From positions 774,501-838,500 of the forward strand of contig NZ_CP143423.1 of the NCBI RefSeq assembly GCF_014337925.2: a DNA stretch of 64,000 nt, written 5' to 3'. A program made the position numbers and the translations under genes. Source of the DNA: Roseobacter fucihabitans (GTDB lineage: Bacteria > Pseudomonadota > Alphaproteobacteria > Rhodobacterales > Rhodobacteraceae). The first letter of the stretch is position 1, and each line of letters begins with the position of its first letter. The notes under the pieces were generated by a model that ran no database searches, had not been told where the DNA came from, and saw only the letters and a list, made by a program, of their open reading frames with translations. Positions 57,536 through 64,000 of the stretch are shown here, piece by piece.

Positions 57536-58477
57536 ATGTCGGATATTATATCTCCCCCGAAATCCTTTCAGGACATCATCCTGAGGCTCCAGTCTTACTG
57601 GGCCAATCAGGGCTGCGCTGTGCTGCAGCCCTATGACATGGAGGTCGGCGCCGGGACGTTTCACCCTGCAACCACCCTGCGCTCGCTGGGACCGCAACCC
57701 TGGGCTGCGGCCTATGTGCAACCCTCGCGCCGCCCGACCGATGGGCGCTACGGCGAAAACCCCAACCGCTTGCAGCATTATTACCAGTTTCAGGTGCTGA
57801 TCAAACCCAGCCCGCCCGATCTTCAGGATCTCTATCTTGGATCCCTGCGCGCCATCGGCGTGGATATGGCCCTGCATGACATCCGCTTTGTCGAGGATGA
57901 CTGGGAAAGCCCGACGCTCGGTGCCTGGGGGCTGGGCTGGGAAGTCTGGTGTGACGGTATGGAAGTCAGCCAGTTTACCTATTTCCAACAGGTTGGCGGG
58001 CATGATTGCCACCCGGTTTCGGGCGAATTGACCTATGGTCTGGAACGGCTGGCGATGTATATCCTCGGCGTCGATCACGTGATGGACATGCCGTTCAATG
58101 ATCCGCAAACGCCGATCGCCCTGAGTTACGGCGATATTTTCAAACAGACCGAAGAGGAATACGCGCGATGGAATTTCGACACGGCTGATACGGACGTGCT
58201 GCTGCGCCATTTCGTGGAGGCCGAAACCCATTGCCGCGAAATTCTCGATGCCCCGCACGATGACCCCAAAACCGGCAAGCGGATCGTCATGGCGCATCCG
58301 GCCTATGATCAATGCATCAAGGCAAGCCACATTTTCAACCTGCTGGATGCGCGCGGCGTGATCTCCGTGACCGAACGGCAGGCCTACATCGGGCGGGTGC
58401 GCGGCCTGGCGAAACTCTGCGCGGATGCGTTTGTGCAAACCCGTGCTGGGGGCTGGACCCCGGATGCTGCGACATGA
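57536..58477 (+). CDS. glyQ: Glycyl-tRNA synthetase alpha subunit
   Basis: Alpha chain of the bacterial (alpha-beta)2 glycyl-tRNA synthetase, 313 residues, with the class II aminoacylation core: [20 protein letters not shown], the motif [20 protein letters not shown], and [20 protein letters not shown] with class II motif 3. The stop overlaps the next gene as ATGA. A small DUF6446-like gene separates it from glyS. Confidence 0.97.
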   Translation: MSDIISPPKSFQDIILRLQSYWANQGCAVLQPYDMEVGAGTFHPATTLRSLGPQPWAAAYVQPSRRPTDGRYGENPNRLQHYYQFQVLIKPSPPDLQDLYLGSLRAIGVDMALHDIRFVEDDWESPTLGAWGLGWEVWCDGMEVSQFTYFQQVGGHDCHPVSGELTYGLERLAMYILGVDHVMDMPFNDPQTPIALSYGDIFKQTEEEYARWNFDTADTDVLLRHFVEAETHCREILDAPHDDPKTGKRIVMAHPAYDQCIKASHIFNLLDARGVISVTERQAYIGRVRGLAKLCADAFVQTRAGGWTPDAAT

Positions 58478-58995
58478 ACGGCAAAATCGTCGGCATTGTG
58501 ATCCTGTCCTGCGCGCTCTTTGCGGGTGCTGCGCTCTATTATCTGCAGGTCTACGGCTTCTACCGCGAAGCCACATCGGCGCTGCCTGAAGTCCAGTTGG
58601 TGTCGCTGACATCCGACCAATCCGAGACGATTGAAACTCGGGCTATTCAGGCGATTGACGCCGACAGTTCGCCCATCCGCTTCCGCGCCTGTTTCGAGAC
58701 CCCCCTGAGCCTTGCCGTGCTGAGCGCCGCTTACGTCAGCCTTGAACGCGCCACCCCGCGCAACGCCCCAAACTGGTTTGACTGCTTTGACGCAGAGGCC
58801 ATCGCGCAAGATCTCGCTTCCGGACAGGCCGCGGCGTTCCTGGGCCAGAAAAACGTGGATTTCGGCGTCGACCGCATCGTGGCGATCACCCAGGATGGGC
58901 GCGGCTACATCTGGCACGAACTCAACGATTGCGGTGAAAAAGCCTATGACGGAACGATTGTGGGCGAGGAATGCCCGAGACTGGATGAAAACTGA
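58474..58995 (+). CDS. Small single-helix membrane protein, DUF6446-like, between glyQ and glyS
   Basis: A 173-residue protein with an N-terminal signal-anchor (residues about 4-24, [20 protein letters not shown]). The periplasmic part includes [20 protein letters not shown] and [20 protein letters not shown], then [20 protein letters not shown], with several Cys. It begins inside the glyQ stop and ends inside the glyS start (TGATG), so all three are translationally coupled. Function unknown; the position between the synthetase genes is curious. Confidence 0.78.
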   Translation: MNGKIVGIVILSCALFAGAALYYLQVYGFYREATSALPEVQLVSLTSDQSETIETRAIQAIDADSSPIRFRACFETPLSLAVLSAAYVSLERATPRNAPNWFDCFDAEAIAQDLASGQAAAFLGQKNVDFGVDRIVAITQDGRGYIWHELNDCGEKAYDGTIVGEECPRLDEN

Positions 58996-61286
58996 TGCCT
59001 GATCTGCTGATCGAACTCTTTTCCGAAGAAATCCCCGCGCGCATGCAACGCCGCGCCGCGCAGGATCTGAAAAAGCGGATCACGGATGGTCTGGTCGAGG
59101 CCGGTCTGACCTATGCCTCGGCGGCGGAATTTTCGACCCCGCGCCGTTTGACCCTCACGCTGGACGGGGTGCTGGCCGCCAGCCCTACCACCGTTGAGGA
59201 GCGCAAAGGCCCGCGCGCCGATGCGCCGAACAAGGCCATCGACGGGTTTCTGCGCGGTGCTGGCCTCACCCGTGATCAATTGGAAGAACGCGACACGCCC
59301 AAAGGCGCGGTGCTTTTTGCGCGGATCGAAAAGCCTGGTCGCCCAGCCTCCGAGATCATCGCCGAGGTTCTGGAGGCTACGATCCGCAATTTCCCCTGGC
59401 CGAAATCCATGCGTTGGGGCGCGGGGACCCTGCGCTGGGTGCGCCCCTTGCACTCGATCCTGTGCATTCTGAGCGATGAGGCTGGGCATGACATCGTGCC
59501 GCTTAATGTCGATGGTATCTTGACCTCGGACACGACTGCGGGCCACCGCTTCCTTGCGCCCAAACGCTTCGCCGTGGCCTCTTTTGAGGATTACGCCGCC
59601 AAGCTCAAACGCGCCTCTGTGGTGCTCGATCCGGCGGAGCGGGAGCAATCGATCTGGCATGACGCCACCAACACGGCCTTTGCCAATGGGTTGGAGGTGG
59701 TCGAGGACGCGGGCCTGCTGGCCGAAGTCGCGGGGCTTGTCGAATGGCCGGTGGTCTTGATGGGCAAGATCGGCGAGGATTTCCTCGGCCTGCCGTCCGA
59801 AGTTTTGCAAACCTCGATGAAAGAGCACCAGAAGTTCTTTTCCGTGCGCAACCCCAAGACGGGCCGCATTGAGGGTTTCATCACGGTCGCCAATACCGAA
59901 ACTGCGGATCATGGGGCGACGATTCTGGCGGGCAATGAAAAGGTCCTGTCCGCACGGCTGGCGGATGCGAAGTTCTTCTGGGACAATGACCTGCGGATTG
60001 CGCAGAGCGACATGAGCGTCTGGCTTAAAGCTCTTGAAAACGTGACCTTTCACAACAAACTCGGTAGTCAGGCCGATTTGATCGAACGTGTTGCTGTCCT
60101 GTCCCGCGAGCTTGCCCCGCTTGTCGGTGCTGACCCCGACGAGGCCGAAGAGGCCGCGCGCCTGGCCAAGGCGGATTTATCCTCCGAAATGGTCTATGAA
60201 TTCCCAGAACTTCAAGGGCTTATGGGGCGGTATTACATTAAAGCTTCAGGTCGTTCCGATGCTATTGCGGCAGCGGCGCAGGAACACTACGCGCCGCTTG
60301 GTCCGTCAGATGATGTGCCCACCGCACCGGTCTCCGTGGCCGTCGCACTGGCCGAGAAAATCGACAAGCTGACGGGCTTCTGGACGATTGATGAAAAGCC
60401 CACCGGAAGCAAGGACCCTTACGCGCTCCGGCGGGCGGCTTTGGGGGTTATTCGGATAATCTTAGACAATGATCTGTACATTTTTCTGCAAGAAAAATTT
60501 TATCTACTTGTTGTCAGTCAATATGATGTAATGGCTCAGAAAAATCATGTTTTGAAACTACAAGAAGAAATCTATTCGCCAGATGGGTCTCCCAAAAAAC
60601 TAGTGTGGATTGCCGATAAGTATGAAAGTGGCACTGAAGTTGGACAATATTTATTCTGGGCCAACTCGGATAGTGAGCGCGATACTAGGCAAGATGCTGA
60701 GAAAATTAATGATCCGGATAGATCCAGTTTATGTATTGGCTTGGTTCCCTGCATGGCCGCTGATGGTCTTGTCTCCTTCCTCCACGACCGCCTCAAAGTC
60801 TACCTGCGCGATCAAGGTATCAGGCATGACATCATCGACGCCTGCATCGCCATGCCGGGCAATGATGATCTAGCCCTGCTGGTCAAACGCGCGCGCGCCT
60901 TGTCGGAAACGCTCAAGACGGATGACGGTGAAAACCTGCTGCAAGCTTTCAAACGCGCCAATAACATTCTGACGCAGGCCGAAGAGGCGGATGGCGTCGA
61001 ATACTCCTACGGTGCGGATGTGAAATTCGCCGAGACGGAAGAAGAGCGCGCTCTCTTTGCTGCCCTTGAGGGCGCCGAGGCCGCAATCAAACCCGCGATG
61101 GAAGCCCTCGATTTCACCACGGCCATGTCCGCGCTGGCCGCCCTGCGCACACCGCTGGATGCATTTTTCGAAACGGTTCAGGTCAATTCGGACAATGGCG
61201 CGGTGCGGCGCAACCGGTTGAATTTGCTGAGCCAGATCACCAAACTCTGCACCTCGGTGGCTGACCTGCGCCGCATCGAGGGGTAA
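58995..61286 (+). CDS. glyS: Glycyl-tRNA synthetase beta subunit with AT-rich internal insertion
   Basis: Beta chain carrying tRNA-binding and HD-like domains, 763 residues. Family motifs are [69 protein letters not shown] and HDRLKVYLRDQGIRHDIIDA, with a C-terminal anticodon-binding domain (ALFAALEGAEAAIKPAMEAL). Residues about 488-583 (60455-60745) are AT-rich and do not resemble the usual link between ALRRAALGVIR and the FHDRLKVYLR region. Reading frame and both flanks are intact, so it should be made as one chain. Confidence 0.95.
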   Translation: MPDLLIELFSEEIPARMQRRAAQDLKKRITDGLVEAGLTYASAAEFSTPRRLTLTLDGVLAASPTTVEERKGPRADAPNKAIDGFLRGAGLTRDQLEERDTPKGAVLFARIEKPGRPASEIIAEVLEATIRNFPWPKSMRWGAGTLRWVRPLHSILCILSDEAGHDIVPLNVDGILTSDTTAGHRFLAPKRFAVASFEDYAAKLKRASVVLDPAEREQSIWHDATNTAFANGLEVVEDAGLLAEVAGLVEWPVVLMGKIGEDFLGLPSEVLQTSMKEHQKFFSVRNPKTGRIEGFITVANTETADHGATILAGNEKVLSARLADAKFFWDNDLRIAQSDMSVWLKALENVTFHNKLGSQADLIERVAVLSRELAPLVGADPDEAEEAARLAKADLSSEMVYEFPELQGLMGRYYIKASGRSDAIAAAAQEHYAPLGPSDDVPTAPVSVAVALAEKIDKLTGFWTIDEKPTGSKDPYALRRAALGVIRIILDNDLYIFLQEKFYLLVVSQYDVMAQKNHVLKLQEEIYSPDGSPKKLVWIADKYESGTEVGQYLFWANSDSERDTRQDAEKINDPDRSSLCIGLVPCMAADGLVSFLHDRLKVYLRDQGIRHDIIDACIAMPGNDDLALLVKRARALSETLKTDDGENLLQAFKRANNILTQAEEADGVEYSYGADVKFAETEEERALFAALEGAEAAIKPAMEALDFTTAMSALAALRTPLDAFFETVQVNSDNGAVRRNRLNLLSQITKLCTSVADLRRIEG
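60455..60745 (+). other. AT-rich in-frame segment inside glyS
   Basis: By hand count 60481-60720 is about 37% G+C (90 of 240), and the line at 60481-60540 is 30%, while 60301-60360 and 60841-60900 are each about 65%. It encodes roughly 90 residues rich in Lys, Asn, Tyr, Asp and Glu, and then the canonical sequence resumes at LVSFLHDRLKVYLRD. It has no terminal repeats that I can see. Confidence 0.85.
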
Positions 61287-61341
61287 TGCCGGTGCATGCC
61301 GGTATCATGTCTAGGCACTTGTCAGCGTAGGTTTACACCCT

Positions 61342-63906
61342 ATGCTGCACCCACACAATTTAGGTGCCGCAGTGCAGAATAACCCAGATACGACCCTTGT
61401 AACGGCCCAAGCGCCGATCACCGCCGAAACCCACGGTGGTCGCGCAAAATGCCTGCAACGTCTGGTGCGTCTGGAATTGCCGGTGCCGCGCACGGTCGCG
61501 CTGTCCTTCGACGCGGTCAAGCGGATCGCGCGCGGCGAATTGCCCGATATCCGCGCGATCGTGTCACAGTTTCCCGATGGTGCATTGCTTTGTGTGCGCC
61601 CCTCTTCGGAGGATCCCGATTGGGGCGGACCGGGTGCGATTTTGAACATCGGGATGAATGAGGTCCGGTTTGCCGCGCTTAAGGAACGGCTCGGAGAAAC
61701 GGCGGCGCGGGCGATTTATACGCGGTTTGTGCAATCCTATGCGGTGGATGTGGCGCGCCTTGATCCGGATGTTTTCGAGGATGTGCATGGGGAGGGATGC
61801 GAAGGGTTGCGCGAAGCTCTGCGTGCCTATGAGAACGAGTTGGAAGAACCCTTTCCCGCAGACCCTTCCGCGCAACTCGCCGCTGTGTTGAAATCCATGG
61901 CGCGGGCCTGGGACGGGACCTCGGCGCGGCTTTTACGTCAGGCCAAGGGCGCGCCGGCGGATGCCGGGCTGGGGCTTGTGGTGCAGGAAATGGCGCTGGG
62001 TCTGGGACAGGGGGAATGCGGTTCGGGTGTGTTGCAACTGGTGGACGGGGATACCGGTCTGCCCCAGATCACCGGGCGCTATCTGAGCCAGAGCCAGGGG
62101 CGCGACGCGCTTGAAGGGGATGCTGCGGCGCTTTATCTGCGGCGCGATCCACGCGGCGCATCGCTTGAAGACCTTGCACCGGAGGCTTTCCAAGACCTCC
62201 AGGCTCATGCCGCGCTGATGCGTGCGAAACTGCGCGAAGAAATGCAGGTCGAATTTGCCATCGAAAACGGGGCGCTGCATATTCTGGACGGCGTGCGTGT
62301 TGCGCGTTCGAGCCAAGCGGCCGTGCGTATTGCCGTGCAGCTTGCAGATGATCAGATCATTTCACGTGCCGAAGCCTTGATGCGCATCCAGCCGCGTACC
62401 CTGTCGGAACTGTTGCACCGCCAGATCAGCCCGAACGCAAAGCGGGACATAATCGGTCGCGGCATCGCGGCGAGCCCCGGTGCGGCCACCGGTCAGATTG
62501 TTTTCACCGCCGCCGAAGCGCAAGCCAGTGCGGCGCGGGGCGATCCGTGCATCCTCGTGCGGCGCGAAACATCCCCTGAGGACATTCGCGGCATGCATGC
62601 GGCCCATGCGGTGTTGACCGAACGGGGCGGCATCACCAGCCACGCCGCCGTGATTGGGCGGGGGATCGGGTTGCCCTGCGTCGTGGGTGCCTCGAATATG
62701 CGGTTCATCCTGAGCAAGAACCAGCTGGTCACCAAGGACGGCCGTGTCTTTACGACCGGCGAGGTCATTACCGTGGACGGCACCAGCGGTGAAGTTCTGG
62801 CGGGGGCACCCAAGATGCGCGAAGCAGCGCTTGACGAAAGTTTCCGGAAGCTGATGGATTGGGCCACGGAATTTTGTGACATCGGGATCAGGGCCAATGC
62901 GGATACACCCGCGGATGCCCAGACGGCGCGTAATTTCAACGCGCAGGGCATCGGATTGTGCCGGACCGAGCATATGTTCTTTGAAGCCGGACGTTTAACG
63001 GTCATGCGCGAGATGATATTTGCCGAAACCTCCGAGGACAGACGTGCCGTTCTGGAGCGGTTGTTGCCGATGCAGCGCGAGGATTTCACGCAGCTTTTCC
63101 GGATCATGGAAGGGCAACCCGTGTGCATTCGCCTGTTTGATCCGCCGCTGCATGAATTCCTGCCAAGCGACCGGGTGGGGCAACGTGAATTGGCCGAAGC
63201 GCTTGACTTGCCCCTGTCTGATGTCACCCGGCGGATTGATGCCATGTCCGAATATAACCCGATGCTGGGTCTTCGCGGCGTGCGGTTGGGTGTCACGGTG
63301 CCTGAGATCTATGAAATGCAGGCCCGTGCGATCTTTGAGGCCACCATCGAGGTAAACAGCACGGGCACGGCGGTTGTGCCCGAGATTATGATCCCGCTGG
63401 TGTCGGCGCGCCGCGAGGTTGAATTGGTCAAGACATCCATTGATGCCGTGGCCGCTGCCGTGCGCACGGAAAGGGATCAGGCATTCGATTACCGTCTCGG
63501 CGTCATGGTTGAAACGCCGCGTGCGGCCCTCAGGGCGGCAGAAATTGCGCCGCATTGCGCCTTCCTCAGCTTTGGGACCAATGATCTGACGCAAATGACC
63601 TATGGGTTGTCGCGTGATGATGCGGGGCGGTTCATGTCGGATTACGTGCAACAGGGTGTCTTTCCCGAAGACCCGTTTCATGTGCTTGATACCGATGGCG
63701 TTGGCGAGCTGTTGAAGGTCGGCGCAGAGCGCGGGCGCGCGGCGCAACCTGGCGTCACATTGTCGATATGTGGCGAACACGGGGGCAACCCCGAATCGAT
63801 TGCCTTCTGCCGGGACGCCGGATTCGACTATGTGTCCTGCTCGCCCTTCCGTGTACCGGTGGCGCGACTTGCTGCCGCACAACTGGCTATAGGGGCGGTT
63901 ATGTAG
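61342..63906 (+). CDS. PEP-utilising enzyme, divergent pyruvate phosphate dikinase
   Basis: An 854-residue protein with the three-part dikinase architecture. The phosphohistidine domain has TERGGITSHAAVIGRGIGLP with His434, and the C-terminal PEP/pyruvate TIM barrel has GLCRTEHMFF, SFGTNDLTQMTYGLSRDDAG and catalytic Cys810 in CGEHGGNP. The N-terminal ATP-grasp part is divergent: RPSSEDPDWGGPGAILNIG stands where the family has an RSGA...PGMMDT motif, and the C-terminal ATP-site QTR is replaced by DGVRVARS. It may be a dikinase with altered nucleotide use. It lies 55 bases after glyS on the same strand. Confidence 0.88.
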   Translation: MLHPHNLGAAVQNNPDTTLVTAQAPITAETHGGRAKCLQRLVRLELPVPRTVALSFDAVKRIARGELPDIRAIVSQFPDGALLCVRPSSEDPDWGGPGAILNIGMNEVRFAALKERLGETAARAIYTRFVQSYAVDVARLDPDVFEDVHGEGCEGLREALRAYENELEEPFPADPSAQLAAVLKSMARAWDGTSARLLRQAKGAPADAGLGLVVQEMALGLGQGECGSGVLQLVDGDTGLPQITGRYLSQSQGRDALEGDAAALYLRRDPRGASLEDLAPEAFQDLQAHAALMRAKLREEMQVEFAIENGALHILDGVRVARSSQAAVRIAVQLADDQIISRAEALMRIQPRTLSELLHRQISPNAKRDIIGRGIAASPGAATGQIVFTAAEAQASAARGDPCILVRRETSPEDIRGMHAAHAVLTERGGITSHAAVIGRGIGLPCVVGASNMRFILSKNQLVTKDGRVFTTGEVITVDGTSGEVLAGAPKMREAALDESFRKLMDWATEFCDIGIRANADTPADAQTARNFNAQGIGLCRTEHMFFEAGRLTVMREMIFAETSEDRRAVLERLLPMQREDFTQLFRIMEGQPVCIRLFDPPLHEFLPSDRVGQRELAEALDLPLSDVTRRIDAMSEYNPMLGLRGVRLGVTVPEIYEMQARAIFEATIEVNSTGTAVVPEIMIPLVSARREVELVKTSIDAVAAAVRTERDQAFDYRLGVMVETPRAALRAAEIAPHCAFLSFGTNDLTQMTYGLSRDDAGRFMSDYVQQGVFPEDPFHVLDTDGVGELLKVGAERGRAAQPGVTLSICGEHGGNPESIAFCRDAGFDYVSCSPFRVPVARLAAAQLAIGAVM

Positions 63907-63977
63907 TGTTTTTATACTAGAAGCCCACTATATGTTGCGCAATCCCGTTCAGCGTGTTGAGCGGTTGCCTGCCGATG

Positions 63978-63992
63978 TTAACCATCCATAAA
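63978..63992 (+). promoter_or_regulatory. Near-consensus CtrA-like site at the window end
   Basis: TTAACCATCCATAAA matches TTAA-N7-TTAA with one mismatch in the second half (TAAA), and contains the common TTAACCAT form. The gene it could serve lies beyond the window. One imperfect match only. Confidence 0.2.
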
Positions 63993-64000
63993 CCAGTAAA

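Overview
The window reads as chromosomal DNA of a marine alphaproteobacterium of the Rhodobacterales, most likely the Roseobacter group. The support is high G+C (about 60-65% in most lines), a four-subunit sarcosine oxidase operon, a SAM-II riboswitch before metZ, a VPLPA-CTERM protein, and several small families typical of this order (DUF2842, DUF2065, DUF6524-like and DUF6446-like). Genes are densely packed with many ATGA, TGATG or GTGA start/stop overlaps. I see no rRNA, tRNA, CRISPR array, insertion sequence or prophage. This is mostly core genome with a few accessory genes.

Layout. 1-4.7 kb: soxBDAG, sarcosine oxidase (soxB is cut by the window edge). 4.9-6.2 kb: a lower-G+C orphan PAS protein with a methyl-accepting-like core. 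6.4-14.5 kb: one minus-strand operon holding a polar-amino-acid-type ABC transporter, two glutamine-synthetase-like ligases, a class I amidotransferase and a FAD amine oxidase; this looks like a gamma-glutamylation route for an imported amine. 14.9-19.7 kb: two TerB-like genes, rlmJ, a VPLPA-CTERM protein and pyrG. 19.9-24.3 kb: secG, a cobalt-type nitrile hydratase with its activator, a membrane protein, purA and a DUF2842 gene. 24.3-29.4 kb: an unknown 418-residue protein, thiamine pyrophosphokinase, an EamA transporter, sdaA and a glutathione transferase. 29.6-36.5 kb: rpiA, gor, hflK-hflC-DUF2065, a Do-family protease and a peptidoglycan-binding lipoprotein. 37-41.4 kb: ferredoxin, an FG-GAP protein, purD, xseA and a small exported protein. 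41.8-46.7 kb: a NuoE-NuoF (FdsGB-like) fusion, ftsY with a long hexanucleotide repeat, an EamA protein and yciB. 46.7-51.9 kb: a Popeye-like cNMP protein, a glutathione transferase, a hydrolase, metZ and folE2. 52-57.4 kb: a DUF1127-like peptide, trkH, a ThDP decarboxylase and a degenerate trypsin-fold protein. 57.5-63.9 kb: glyQ, a DUF6446-like gene, glyS and a divergent pyruvate-phosphate-dikinase-like gene.

Themes. Several genes handle methylated or amine nitrogen and one-carbon units: sarcosine oxidase, the gamma-glutamylation operon, nitrile hydratase, serine deaminase, folE2 and metZ. The strongest anomaly is an AT-rich in-frame segment of roughly 290 bp inside glyS, about 37% G+C by hand count against about 65% on both sides. 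Next come a 28-copy perfect hexanucleotide repeat in ftsY, a family of proteins keeping an enzyme fold but losing active-site residues (the trypsin-fold protein and the ATP-grasp part of the dikinase-like protein), and a riboswitch followed at once by an intrinsic terminator.
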